DNA from: MGBC163016 sp964462135
Lineage (GTDB): Bacteria > Actinomycetota > Coriobacteriia > Coriobacteriales > Eggerthellaceae
Direction of reading: 5' to 3'
DNA length: 64,000 nt
Assembly (NCBI GenBank): GCA_964462135.1
Contig: CAYWWK010000008.1
Location: forward strand, 16,265-80,264
The position numbers and the translations under genes are program-made. The notes under the pieces were generated by a model, which saw only the letters and a list, made by a program, of their open reading frames with translations, was not told where the DNA came from and ran no database searches. Position 1 is the first letter of the stretch. Each line of letters opens with the position of its first letter. Below are positions 25,197 through 34,158 of this stretch, in pieces.

Positions 25197-25670
25197 ATGA
25201 AACGCATCTATGCCATAGAAAGCTGGTGCATCAATTGCAGGCGCTGTGAAGTGGCCTGCAAGACATTCCACTCCACCAGCAAAGATACCGTGAAGGCTTT
25301 CAAGGTCGAGCATCCTGACCCGCAGAATCGGGTGCGGGTGGAAGGCACGAAGCTGCTTTCCATCGCAGTGAACTGTCGTCATTGCGAGAACCCGAAGTGT
25401 GTGGAAGGGTGCATCTCAGGAGCTATGACCAAAGACCCTCTTACCGGGGTGGTCACATCGAATCCTGCGAAGTGCGTTGGATGCCGCACGTGCGAATCCC
25501 TCTGTCCCTTCGGAGCGGTGAGGGTGGAAGAGGTTCAAGGCAAGGGCTTTGCCTATAAGTGCGATCTTTGCGGAGAGGTGCTGGGGGAAGCGGGGAATCC
25601 AAGCTGCGTCGCGGCTTGTCCCAACAAGGCGCTCATCTATGTGGAAAGCGGGTGCGAATATGACGCATAG
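25197..25670 (+). CDS. Four-cluster ferredoxin of the glutamate synthase operon
   Basis: The 157-residue protein has sixteen Cys in four cluster sets: 11/14/17/21, 60/63/68/72, 93/96/99/103 and 122/125/137/141. This is the pattern of DmsB/HycB-type electron-transfer subunits. It probably carries electrons between the FAD oxidoreductase encoded next and the FMN core. The start is debatable: an ATG at 25188 overlaps the previous stop as ATGA-type coupling, but AGGGGAG is better spaced for the ATG at 25197. Its 3' end overlaps the FAD gene by 11 bases. Confidence 0.88.
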   Translation: MKRIYAIESWCINCRRCEVACKTFHSTSKDTVKAFKVEHPDPQNRVRVEGTKLLSIAVNCRHCENPKCVEGCISGAMTKDPLTGVVTSNPAKCVGCRTCESLCPFGAVRVEEVQGKGFAYKCDLCGEVLGEAGNPSCVAACPNKALIYVESGCEYDA

Positions 25671-27012
25671 CGTTGATTACCTGATCATCGGCAATTCGGC
25701 AGCAGGCGTCACCGCAGCGGAAAACCTGCGCATGGCCAGTCCGTCCTCATCCATTCTCATGATCTCAGAAGAGCCGTATCCGGCCTATGGCCGCCCCTTG
25801 ATCTCCTATCTGGTTGAAGGCAAGACCACCGAAGATGCCATCTGGCTCAAGGATGACGCATTCTATGAGCGCTTGGGAATCCAAACGTCCTTCGGTCGCG
25901 ACTCAAAGGCGACGGAGCTTGACGCGCATGATCACCGTGTCAAGCTGCGCAGTGGGGAAACCATCGAATACGGCAAGTGCCTTTTGGCTACGGGTTCTGT
26001 GCCTTTCGTGCCGCCCATCGAGGGACTGGCAGAGGCGGAAGGCGTGTATCCTTTCATGACTTTGGATGATGCCAAGGCTGCATGGGCGGCGGTGGAGGCA
26101 GCTACGAAAAAGGCGCATGAGTCAGGCAGAACGAGTCGCGTAGTGGTGATAGGGGCAGGACTCATAGGCCTCAAGGCCGCCGAAGCCCTTTCCTATCATG
26201 CTGATGAAGTGGTCGTACTGGAACTGGCTCCTCGCATTCTGCCAGCCGTGTTGGACAGTGAAGGCGCTGTCCTTCTTCAGGATGCGCTTGCCTCTCATGG
26301 CATCATCTGCCTGCCCGGCATCTCTGCCAAGCAGGTGCAAAGTGTCGGTGGAATGCACCACCTCATCCTCACCGATGACTGTGAGACTGATTGCGATGTC
26401 ATCATCACCGCCGTGGGTGTGAGGCCGAACTCTGAGCTTGCCGTTGAGGCGGGGGCTCAACAGGGTCGTGGACTCATCGTGGATGAATCCCTTCGAACCA
26501 CGCTTCCTGACGTGTATGCGGCAGGTGATGTCGTGCAGGTGCTTGATGTGCTGGATGGCTCTTCGCATCCTTTGGCTCTCTGGCCGAATGCCATGAGGCA
26601 GGGAAGGTTCGCGGGTCTCAATATGGCAGGAAGCGAAGACGCGCCAGCGTTCCTCGGGTCGTTTGCGGTCAATGCCGTGGATTTCTTCGATGTCTCATTG
26701 CTCACAGCCGGTGTGATAAATCCGCCTGAAGATGGCCCGTATGAGCAGACGGTCATTTCAGATGAGGCAACGTATGCGAAATTCGTTGTCAAAGATGGTC
26801 TGCTTTGCGGTTACATCCTTTTGAATCGCCCATCCAACGCAGGAATATACACCGCCATCATAGAGAACAGGATCCCTCTCGATTCCCTCTCTTCGAATAT
26901 CTTTGAGGACATGCCTCTGAATCTGGATTTCCCTCTTGATCAGCGTTGGGAGCGGTTGCACAAATGCTATCCGGAAGGTTTGGACATGCAAGGCTGGAAG
27001 GGGGCTTCATGA
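25660..27012 (+). CDS. FAD-dependent pyridine nucleotide oxidoreductase
   Basis: The 450-residue enzyme has an N-terminal FAD dinucleotide-binding fold (DYLIIGNSAAGVTAAENLR), a second Rossmann fold for NAD(P)H (VVVIGAGLIGLKAAEAL) and the FAD-contacting PDVYAAGDVVQV. It resembles NADH-dependent reductases of the NirB/NorW and rubredoxin reductase group. In the operon it likely feeds electrons from NAD(P)H to the ferredoxin and on to the glutamate synthase core, replacing GltD. The ATG at 25660 begins the fold; upstream in-frame codons overlap the ferredoxin gene. Confidence 0.88.
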   Translation: MTHSVDYLIIGNSAAGVTAAENLRMASPSSSILMISEEPYPAYGRPLISYLVEGKTTEDAIWLKDDAFYERLGIQTSFGRDSKATELDAHDHRVKLRSGETIEYGKCLLATGSVPFVPPIEGLAEAEGVYPFMTLDDAKAAWAAVEAATKKAHESGRTSRVVVIGAGLIGLKAAEALSYHADEVVVLELAPRILPAVLDSEGAVLLQDALASHGIICLPGISAKQVQSVGGMHHLILTDDCETDCDVIITAVGVRPNSELAVEAGAQQGRGLIVDESLRTTLPDVYAAGDVVQVLDVLDGSSHPLALWPNAMRQGRFAGLNMAGSEDAPAFLGSFAVNAVDFFDVSLLTAGVINPPEDGPYEQTVISDEATYAKFVVKDGLLCGYILLNRPSNAGIYTAIIENRIPLDSLSSNIFEDMPLNLDFPLDQRWERLHKCYPEGLDMQGWKGAS

Positions 27013-27752
27013 TTCAGGAGCAGGCAAAAGCAGCTACTGCATCCCTCAGTTTGGGAACGGCCCATTTCAAGGAAGCGAATGAGCAGGTTCGTACCTTGCT
27101 TGAGGGCAATGATGTGGTGGAACTGCACAATGTGTATGCTCAGCGTTATCTGGGGTGCGCCATGCCTGAGGGAAAGTGCCTCCTCATCCATGGCACGCCA
27201 GGCAACGACATGGCCTCCTACATGGATGGAGGCGCTGTTGAGGTGTTCGGCAACGCTCAAGATCAGATTGGGAACACCATGAACGCTGGCAGCATCATCA
27301 TCCATGGGCGTTGCGGAGATGCCGCAGGCTATTCCATGCGAGGTGGTGACATCTTCATCCGGGATGATTGTGGATGGCGGGTGGGCATTCACATGAAGCA
27401 ATACCAGGACAAGTGCCCTGTCATTGTCATTGGTGGCAATGCTGGAAGCTTCTTGGGGGAATACATGGCGGGTGGCATCATCGTGCTGCTGGGACAACCT
27501 GGTGAATACATGGCAACGGGAATGCATGGAGGGGTCATTTATCTGAAGCGGAAGAATCTTGCCGCTATTCCGGAAGGCACCGTGGCAGAGGCGCTTGATA
27601 CCGATGACCAGGCAATCCTTACCCACTTGCTCATGCGCTACGATGGCTACTTCTCTTCTGATCTGAGATCAACCACGGCAGTCACTGAAGATGAATTCAT
27701 CAAGCTGATTCCTGCCAGCGGAAGACCATATGCCTCGCTGTATACCAGCTGA
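27009..27752 (+). CDS. Split glutamate synthase: GXGXG domain subunit
   Basis: The 247-residue protein matches the GXGXG beta-helix domain at the end of glutamate synthase large subunits (GltB3 in archaea). The repeating Gly pattern is clear (GNDMASYMDGG, VEVFGNAQDQIGNTMNAG, IIIHGRCGDAAGYSMRGG, GEYMAGGIIVLLG, ATGMHGGVIYLK). In classic enzymes this domain supports the ammonia tunnel and inter-domain contacts. It overlaps the FAD gene by 4 bases (ATGA) and closes the operon. It is also related to subunit C of formylmethanofuran dehydrogenase, but the neighbours decide for glutamate synthase. Confidence 0.9.
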   Translation: MIQEQAKAATASLSLGTAHFKEANEQVRTLLEGNDVVELHNVYAQRYLGCAMPEGKCLLIHGTPGNDMASYMDGGAVEVFGNAQDQIGNTMNAGSIIIHGRCGDAAGYSMRGGDIFIRDDCGWRVGIHMKQYQDKCPVIVIGGNAGSFLGEYMAGGIIVLLGQPGEYMATGMHGGVIYLKRKNLAAIPEGTVAEALDTDDQAILTHLLMRYDGYFSSDLRSTTAVTEDEFIKLIPASGRPYASLYTS

Positions 27753-27796
27753 GCTCACGGCACGTGTGGTGTTGAGAGAAGGGTTTCCAGAATGCT

Positions 27797-28771
27797 ATGC
27801 TTTCACCTATGAAAGTGAAGGCATCCCAATTCCCCTCGTGGTTCTACAAGGCGCTCATGATACTGGCTACCGCAGTCTGGGGCTTGGGAACCGTCGTGGT
27901 GAAATCAGCGGTCAGCGACGTGAGTCCCGCTTGGATCGTTGGCATCCGCTTCTTGGCAGCGGGCCTCATCCTAGGGGCTGTCATGGCCCCGAAGCTGTTG
28001 AATCACATGGATCGGCCCCATCTGTTCTCCGGCGCGGTGCTGGGAATCCTGCTCTTCCTCTCCTACGAGACCAACACCTTGGGCCTTACGGATACCAGTG
28101 CTTCCAACAGCGCCTTCCTCACCACGTTCTACGTGGTCATCATCCCGTTTCTGAATTGGGCCATCGCGAAGGCGCGCCCGACGCGATTCACTATCATTGC
28201 GGCGTTTCTCTGCCTTGGGGGTCTGGGATTCGTGGCCTATGGGGGTTCCTCCGGATTCAGCTTGCGTTTTGGAGATGCGGTCACGCTGCTCTCTGCGCTT
28301 TTCCTGAGCCTCCATGTCATCATGACGGCTCGCTTGGCACCAGACCGCTCCGTCACCGTGCTCACCATCCTGCAATTCCTCATAGCCGGTGTCTTGGGAG
28401 TGGCGTTCGGAATCCTCACCGAACCGCTGCCTGACTTTGCATCATTCAGCGCTGAGACATGGGGCAACCTGATCTATCTGGCGGTATTCGCGTCGTGCAT
28501 TGCGGTTTTGCTGCAGAATATCGGTGTCGCCCACACCGAACCGGCCCAAGCGTCCCTCTTCCTGTCGTTGGAGTCGGTCTTCGGCGTTCTGTTCGCGGTG
28601 CTGTTTCTGGGGGAGATGCCCAATCCTGCCGCCTTCGTTGGCTTCGCACTCATCTTCAGCGGCATCATCTTCAGCGAATACATCCCGCTCAAGGTTGCGC
28701 ATGGCCAACATCGTCACAGAGCTCAGGAAGCGGTGCATGAGTTGGAGGAATCGGATGCCTCGCTGCGGTGA
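27797..28771 (+). CDS. EamA/DMT-family transporter
   Basis: The 324-residue protein has ten membrane helices in two EamA repeats. The first begins ATAVWGLGTVVVKSAV, and the second ends with the typical EPAQASLFLSLESVFGVLFA and LGEMPNPAAFVGFALIFSG. Such proteins usually export or import metabolites or amino acids; the substrate is not readable. The start may be 27797 or the ATG at 27809. Coming 44 bases after the glutamate synthase operon, it might be co-transcribed with it. The hydrophilic tail is His/Arg/Glu-rich. Confidence 0.85.
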   Translation: MLSPMKVKASQFPSWFYKALMILATAVWGLGTVVVKSAVSDVSPAWIVGIRFLAAGLILGAVMAPKLLNHMDRPHLFSGAVLGILLFLSYETNTLGLTDTSASNSAFLTTFYVVIIPFLNWAIAKARPTRFTIIAAFLCLGGLGFVAYGGSSGFSLRFGDAVTLLSALFLSLHVIMTARLAPDRSVTVLTILQFLIAGVLGVAFGILTEPLPDFASFSAETWGNLIYLAVFASCIAVLLQNIGVAHTEPAQASLFLSLESVFGVLFAVLFLGEMPNPAAFVGFALIFSGIIFSEYIPLKVAHGQHRHRAQEAVHELEESDASLR

Positions 28772-28804
28772 TCGGGGGCCGTGGTTCTGTCATCGGCGCA
28801 GCCT

Positions 28805-28837
28805 GCAGGAGGCGCCGAGCGGCAATGTGCCTCCTGC
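28805..28837. terminator. Hairpin between convergent genes
   Basis: A 9-bp inverted repeat (GCAGGAGGC / GCCTCCTGC, 15-base loop) lies between the convergent EamA transporter and FKBP isomerase genes. No T tract follows on either strand. Confidence 0.35.
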
Positions 28838-28853
28838 CTGACGGTCCAGGATA

Positions 28854-29285
28854 CTATTTCTCTCTGACTTCGACCAATTCAAGTTCGAAATTCAAAGGCT
28901 TTCCTGCCATGGGGTGGTTCATATCGAAGACGACGTTCTCGTCATCCATGCTGACCACCTTTGCAGGGAAGGCATTGCCGTTGGGATCACGCATGGATAC
29001 CGTCTCTCCCACTGGGAGATCCTTGGCATTGGGGATGACGGCAACGGGGACGGTCTGGATCAAGTCCTCGCGAATGGGGCCGTACGCCTCTTCGGGTTCA
29101 AGATGGATATGCTTCTTCTGTCCCACTTCCATGTCTTTGACAGCATCGTCGAAGCCTTTGATGACCGTGCCAGCCATGCATTCGAATTCAATGGGTTCGC
29201 CGCTGAGACGGGAAGTGTCGAATACCTCTCCGTCATCAAGCGAACCGGTATAGTGAATCTTTACCATCTTGCCTTCGTTGCTCAT
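28854..29285 (-). CDS. FKBP-type peptidyl-prolyl isomerase, SlyD-like
   Basis: The 143-residue protein has the FKBP fold split by an insert-in-flap domain as in SlyD: VKIHYTGSLDDGEVFDTSR, GTVIKGFDDAVKDMEVGQKK, then the flap insert (IQTVPVAVIPN to PAKVVSMDDENVVFDMNHPMAGKPLNFELEL). It lacks the His/Cys-rich metal-binding tail of E. coli SlyD. It should catalyse proline isomerisation and act as a folding helper in the cytoplasm. AGGAGG stands before the start. The gene lies downstream of glutamate-cysteine ligase on the same strand. Confidence 0.9.
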   Translation of the reverse strand: MSNEGKMVKIHYTGSLDDGEVFDTSRLSGEPIEFECMAGTVIKGFDDAVKDMEVGQKKHIHLEPEEAYGPIREDLIQTVPVAVIPNAKDLPVGETVSMRDPNGNAFPAKVVSMDDENVVFDMNHPMAGKPLNFELELVEVREK

Positions 29286-29327
29286 GGCTGTATCCTCCTG
29301 TTTTTCCTTGTCCGTTTCCTGCCGTGC

Positions 29328-30584
29328 TCAGTCGTCTATCTGAGCACGCTCTATCTGCAAGCTCGCAAGCGTGCATCGAGATGCTGTCAATGCTGCAAGC
29401 GGCTTCAGTAGATGGGTCTCTTGGGCGGGAAGCCCTGTGGCAGCCAGGCTTATGAGCTGGTCGCAGAGGGCTGCCGCAGATGCGCCGTAGACCCGCCCTT
29501 CATAGCCTTGGGCCATCAACGCATCCTTCGCCGAGGCGATGTCCTGGGCGGTGATTCCACCGAACAGCGCATCCAAATTGTCAAGGGAATCATCGGAATA
29601 GAAGAGCCCTTTGATCAGCGCGCCATAGGCAATGGTATATTCCGCAGGCATGGCATCGGCGGGACGTATCTCGATATAGCGCTTGAGGCGCACATCGGTG
29701 AAGAAGACGGAAAGGGCGTGCTCTATGTCGGATTCGGTCATGATGCGGTTGGCATAGATGTCGCCGAAGGTCTTGGTGGACAGGCGTGGCTCGCCGGTGG
29801 AGATATCCACCATGGCAGGGGTATCAAGGATGTATTCCGCATATGCTTCCCAGGTAAACCCTTCTTCCATGACACCGGGAACCGTGCCGCAGCGCTCGGG
29901 ATCGCAATGATTCCAAATCTGGGTGCGCATCATCTGATGGGGACGCAGGGACGCTTCGAATACCGCAGCGTTGTCGGTCATAAGGGACAGAAGGGGCACC
30001 AGCGCATTCGCGAGGCGCATCTTGCGCAGGCAATCCTCCTCTGAGCGATAGTCAATGGATACCTGCGTGGCGGCAGACCCCCGCATCATGCAGATGCCAT
30101 ACATCGAGATGCCTCCCAGGTATTCATTCATGATCTGGTAGCGCCTCTTTGGGATGAGTGCCAAGTCGATGGCCTTCATGGTAGGGTGGTAGCCCACGCA
30201 CAGGACATCAATGTCCTTTCCTGCAGCACGTTCAAGCTCATCTTGGAATGTGTCCAGACACGCTGCGGCTTGGGAGAGATCACTGAACGGGCCAGCGGAT
30301 ATCTCGATCTGGGCGGCAGGCTCGATGGTCACGCTGGCGTTGCCGTCTGAGAGCATGGTGATATGGCCTTCGTCGTCTTTGACGACCGTTGCATAGCGAT
30401 CGGCCATCCTCTCAAGAATGGCCGCCTGTCCGTCCGCATCCAGATAGGAGACAGCCTGGCCACTGCGGTGGACGAGGGTGTGTTCAAGCTCGATGCCGAC
30501 ATTTCGTGCAGAAGGCTTGCATCCGCTCTCAAAATAGCCGACGAGAGCCTCTCTGTTCCGGTCCCTTGCGGGCTGTTTTCCCAT
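29328..30584 (-). CDS. gshA: Glutamate-cysteine ligase (GCS2 type)
   Basis: The 418-residue protein matches the GCS2/EgtA-like glutamate-cysteine ligase family, which makes gamma-glutamylcysteine using ATP. Recognisable segments are VGIELEHTLVH, VTIEPAAQIEISAGPFSDL, CVGYHPTMKAIDLALIPKRRYQIM, MMRGSAATQVSIDYRSEED, and the C-terminal YIEIRPADAMPAE. No glutathione synthetase gene is present in the window, so the product may be gamma-glutamylcysteine itself, or the partner may be elsewhere. The ribosome binding site is weak. Confidence 0.87.
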   Translation of the reverse strand: MGKQPARDRNREALVGYFESGCKPSARNVGIELEHTLVHRSGQAVSYLDADGQAAILERMADRYATVVKDDEGHITMLSDGNASVTIEPAAQIEISAGPFSDLSQAAACLDTFQDELERAAGKDIDVLCVGYHPTMKAIDLALIPKRRYQIMNEYLGGISMYGICMMRGSAATQVSIDYRSEEDCLRKMRLANALVPLLSLMTDNAAVFEASLRPHQMMRTQIWNHCDPERCGTVPGVMEEGFTWEAYAEYILDTPAMVDISTGEPRLSTKTFGDIYANRIMTESDIEHALSVFFTDVRLKRYIEIRPADAMPAEYTIAYGALIKGLFYSDDSLDNLDALFGGITAQDIASAKDALMAQGYEGRVYGASAAALCDQLISLAATGLPAQETHLLKPLAALTASRCTLASLQIERAQIDD

Positions 30585-30802
30585 GTTGATCGTCCGAATC
30601 CTTTCAGCGCGGTCGTATTGACGCGCGCCTTATGTAAAATGCTCTTTCGAGGAAGGAATGGTAGCAAAACGTGCGGTGCTGAAAAACCCATCAGCTGAAA
30701 CCGGGATGGAATTGTGACCGTTTTGAATACATTGGAGCCCTTCCACACGCGTGAACGGTTGTGGCTTCGATGCTCTTGCAAATGGGTGGAGAAGGAGGAG
30801 CT

Positions 30803-31867
30803 TTGATACGAGCAGGTGTGGTGGGAGCGGCAGGCTTTGCTGGCGTGCAGCTGGTCCATATCCTTCGCAGCCATCCAGATATGGAATTGGTGTCCATCGC
30901 ATCCGATTCCCTGGCTGGCCTTCCGCTTTCCGAGGTGTATCCCGCATTCAACGCGGTGACGGATATCACCTTCTGTCGGAGTGAGGATCTCATCGAAGAG
31001 GAACTTGACGTTGTCTTCCTGGCGGTTCCCCATACCGCTTCTCTGCAATTGACGCCCCAGGTGGTGCAAAGCGGGGCGGTAGCCATAGACCTTTCAGCGG
31101 ATTTCAGACTGCGCGATCCGAAGGTCTATGAGGCATGGTACGGAACCCCTCACACGCAGGTGGATCTTCTGGCGCAGGCTGTCTTCGGGTTGCCTGAACT
31201 GTATCCTGAGGAATTGGCGGCGGCAGCCGATGTTCACGAAAGGCATGAGCCGGTCATCGTCGCCTGTGCTGGTTGCTATCCCACGGCCACCTCCCTGGCG
31301 GCGGCACCTGCGATACGGGCGGGCTTCCTTCGGCGGGATGGCCTTGTTGTGGCTGATGCCATCTCGGGGGTCACCGGCGCAGGGAAGAAGCCTTCCGCCC
31401 GAACGCATTTCTGCTTCGCCAATGAGAACGTGGAAGCCTATGGCGTGTCCATGCATCGTCATATCCCAGAGATCGAGCAGATCCTGCAGATACCGGATCG
31501 ACTCGTCTTCACCCCCCATCTTGCCCCGCTGAATCGCGGTTTGCTCTCGACGGTCACCATACCCCTTGAGGACCGTGCGCAGGCAGAGTCCCCCGAGGCC
31601 ATCTGGGAGATGTATTACACCTTCTATGAAGGCTGCTCTTTCGTGTCCGTCCTTCCCTTGGGTGAGCAACCGCGCACGGCAGCCGTAGCCGGTTCGAACC
31701 GTGCTCAGGTGGCCGTGGCCATGGACGTTCGCACCGGTGCGCTCATCGCCACGGGGGCCATCGACAATCTGTGCAAAGGCGCTGCGGGACAGGCGGTTCA
31801 GTGCGCCAACATCGTCTTCGGCCTGCCTGAATCCGCAGGCCTGGAAAGCGTGGCGTTGCCGGTATGA
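30803..31867 (+). CDS. argC: N-acetyl-gamma-glutamyl-phosphate reductase
   Basis: The 354-residue protein carries out the third step of arginine synthesis, reducing N-acetylglutamyl phosphate with NADPH. It begins IRAGVVGAAGFAGVQLVHIL (the NADP fold). It has the catalytic Cys in VACAGCYPTATSLAAAP, the SGVTGAGKKPS segment, and His in PHLAPLNRGLLST. I chose the TTG at 30803 because GAAGGAGGAG stands just before it and the family sequence starts there; an upstream ATG at 30761 adds 14 unrelated residues. It heads argCJBD, with the next start overlapping its stop. Confidence 0.93.
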   Translation: MIRAGVVGAAGFAGVQLVHILRSHPDMELVSIASDSLAGLPLSEVYPAFNAVTDITFCRSEDLIEEELDVVFLAVPHTASLQLTPQVVQSGAVAIDLSADFRLRDPKVYEAWYGTPHTQVDLLAQAVFGLPELYPEELAAAADVHERHEPVIVACAGCYPTATSLAAAPAIRAGFLRRDGLVVADAISGVTGAGKKPSARTHFCFANENVEAYGVSMHRHIPEIEQILQIPDRLVFTPHLAPLNRGLLSTVTIPLEDRAQAESPEAIWEMYYTFYEGCSFVSVLPLGEQPRTAAVAGSNRAQVAVAMDVRTGALIATGAIDNLCKGAAGQAVQCANIVFGLPESAGLESVALPV

Positions 31868-33153
31868 CCAATGCATCGAACAACGAATCGAATGTCCATT
31901 CCATGAGATGGATAGAGGGCGGAGGAGTTGCCTCCGCTCAAGGATTCACCGCGGCAGGGGTTCATGCAGGCTTTCGCGCCAATCCGAATCGGCTGGACCT
32001 TGCGCTCGTGGTGGCTGATGAGGTCGTCGCAGCTGCGGGCGTCTTCACCCAGAATGTGTTCTGTGCGGCTCCTGTGCGCTATTGTCGGCACATCCTGGAA
32101 GCGAATGATGGCGGACGCTCGTATGGGTATGCTCGAGCGGTGGTGATCAACTCCGGAAATGCCAATGCGGCCACGGGGGAGGAGGGCTTAGCAGCGGCGT
32201 TCGAGGCGGCTCACCTGACCGCTGATGTCGTCGGCTGTCCTGCCGATGAGGTGCTTGTCGCTTCAACGGGAGTCATCGGCGTGCAACTGCCCATGAAACC
32301 GTATCGCGAGGGCCTGCCTTCGGTCTTCGCGCGCCTCTCCCGCGAAGGGGGAGCCGATGCAGCGCAGGCCATCATGACCACCGATACCTATGCCAAGCAG
32401 GCGGCCTGTTCCTTTTCAGGGGATGGTCTTGGGTATGAGGGATGCACCTTCACGGTGGGTGCCATGGCGAAGGGCTCAGGCATGATCATGCCTGACATGG
32501 CCACCATGATAGCCGTGATCACCACTGACGCGCCCATCAAGCCTCCTGATCTGCATGCTGCTCTCAAGCGGGCGGCTGATGTAAGCTTCAACAAGGTCAC
32601 CGTTGATTCTGACACATCCACCAATGACACGTGCATCGCGCTTGCCTCAGGCGCCGCCTCTCTGGATGCTGATGCCTTCGAACCCGGGACAGAGGCGTTC
32701 GCCGCCTTCGAAGAGGCGCTCTTGATGGTGTGCGTCTGTCTGGCGAAGGATATGGCGAAGGATGGCGAGGGAGCCACGAAGCTGGTGAACGTGACCGTGC
32801 GAGGGGCCCGAACGGCTGAAGACGCAGACAGGGCTGCTCGCACGGTGGCCAATTCCCCTCTTGTCAAGACGGCTATCGCGGGCCATGATGCCAACTGGGG
32901 GCGCATTGCAGCAGCTCTGGGCCGGTCGGGTGCCGCGTTTGACCAACAGGATGTGGACATTTCCATACTGGGTATCCCGGTCTGCAAAGGCGGCCTCACG
33001 CTTCCCTTCGATGAGGATGAAGCGCTGCGGCGTTTCGAGGATCCGGAAATCAGCATCATCGTGGACTTGGGTGCGGGGAATGCCCAAACCACGCTCTGGA
33101 CCTGCGACCTGACTCACGACTACATCTCCATCAACGCTGATTATCGAACCTGA
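31864..33153 (+). CDS. argJ: Ornithine acetyltransferase / N-acetylglutamate synthase
   Basis: The 429-residue ArgJ precursor recycles the acetyl group between acetylornithine and glutamate. It should cleave itself before Thr214 in the PDMATMIAVITTDA segment, giving alpha and beta chains, with Thr214 as nucleophile. KGSGMIMP, NSGNANAATG and the C-terminal YISINADYRT are typical. The start overlaps the argC stop as ATGA. Whether it also uses acetyl-CoA (bifunctional) cannot be read, but no argA is nearby. Confidence 0.94.
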   Translation: MTNASNNESNVHSMRWIEGGGVASAQGFTAAGVHAGFRANPNRLDLALVVADEVVAAAGVFTQNVFCAAPVRYCRHILEANDGGRSYGYARAVVINSGNANAATGEEGLAAAFEAAHLTADVVGCPADEVLVASTGVIGVQLPMKPYREGLPSVFARLSREGGADAAQAIMTTDTYAKQAACSFSGDGLGYEGCTFTVGAMAKGSGMIMPDMATMIAVITTDAPIKPPDLHAALKRAADVSFNKVTVDSDTSTNDTCIALASGAASLDADAFEPGTEAFAAFEEALLMVCVCLAKDMAKDGEGATKLVNVTVRGARTAEDADRAARTVANSPLVKTAIAGHDANWGRIAAALGRSGAAFDQQDVDISILGIPVCKGGLTLPFDEDEALRRFEDPEISIIVDLGAGNAQTTLWTCDLTHDYISINADYRT

Positions 33154-33198
33154 TGCAGCCGGATGTCCTTCTGGCGTTCGGTTGAGGAAAGGAAGACT

Positions 33199-34146
33199 AT
33201 GCAGTTCAATGCCCAAACGCGGCCGAATGGCGTATCCAGCATCACCGGGGAGGTGCTGACCGAGGCGATGCCATGGATCAAGCACGTGACCGGCAAGACC
33301 GTCGTCATCAAATACGGCGGCGCAGCCATGGTTGATGCCGATCTGCGCGCCAAGGTCATGGCCGATATCGTACTGCTGAAGATCATCGGAGTGAATCCCG
33401 TCATCGTGCATGGAGGCGGCAAGGCCATCAGTGCCGCCATGCAGCATGAAGGCATCGAAGTGACCTTCGTTCGTGGTCAGCGGGTCACCACTGATGAGGC
33501 CATGGGCATCGTCCGTCGCGTTCTCACTGGTGAGGTGAATCAGGAACTGGTGGAGGCCATGAACCAACATGGCAACATGGCGGTGGGCATCAGTGGGGCG
33601 GATGCGGGCGTGCTGGTGGCAGAGGCGGCTTCTCCGGATCTTGGTCGGGTGGGGCGCATCACGCGCACCAATCCGGCACTCGTGGAGGACCTCGTGGCTG
33701 CTGATTACATTCCCATCATCGCTTCCATCGCCATTGGTGAGGATGATGGCTGCTATAACGTGAACGCCGATGTGGCGGCAGGGCATCTTGCGGCCGCCAT
33801 TGGCGCCCACAAGGTGATCTTCCTCTCTGACATAGATGGCTATTTCGCTGACTATCCCGATCCTGATTCCCTCGTGTCCGCCATGACTTTGGAGGAGGCA
33901 CGTCACATCGTTGAAGTAGGATCGAATGCCGGCGGCATGATTCCCAAGCTGGAATCATGCGTGCGGGCGTTGGAGGCCGGTGTTTCCCGCGCGCATATCA
34001 TCAACGGCACCATTCCCCATGCGTTGCTCCTCGAGACGCTCACGAACAAGGGAATCGGCACCATGGTGACCGGCCGTGAGGCACCTGCGGGCTTCGACCC
34101 AGCCCCTCTGGGCAAATTCGCTGCCAAGCTCATCGTGAACGAATAG
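33199..34146 (+). CDS. argB: Acetylglutamate kinase
   Basis: The 315-residue amino-acid kinase phosphorylates N-acetylglutamate. Motifs are VVIKYGGAAMVD, IVHGGGKAISAAM, YNVNADVAAGHLAAAIGA, FLSDIDGYFADYPD and GGMIPKLESCVRAL. An N-terminal helix of about 25 residues precedes the core, as in the arginine-inhibited hexameric enzymes, so feedback inhibition by arginine is likely. The ATG at 33199 follows GAGGAAAGGAAG; an ATG 12 codons upstream is less likely. Confidence 0.95.
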   Translation: MQFNAQTRPNGVSSITGEVLTEAMPWIKHVTGKTVVIKYGGAAMVDADLRAKVMADIVLLKIIGVNPVIVHGGGKAISAAMQHEGIEVTFVRGQRVTTDEAMGIVRRVLTGEVNQELVEAMNQHGNMAVGISGADAGVLVAEAASPDLGRVGRITRTNPALVEDLVAADYIPIIASIAIGEDDGCYNVNADVAAGHLAAAIGAHKVIFLSDIDGYFADYPDPDSLVSAMTLEEARHIVEVGSNAGGMIPKLESCVRALEAGVSRAHIINGTIPHALLLETLTNKGIGTMVTGREAPAGFDPAPLGKFAAKLIVNE

Positions 34147-34158
34147 GAGATGTCCATC

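Noticed and set aside
30680..30802. Possible arginine operator upstream of argC
   Set aside because: TTTTGAATACATT near 30721 resembles one half of an ARG box, but no second half or spacing match was found.
32647..33906. 419-codon minus-strand frame across argJ and argB
   Set aside because: It spans two well-defined arginine genes and their junction and is a shadow.
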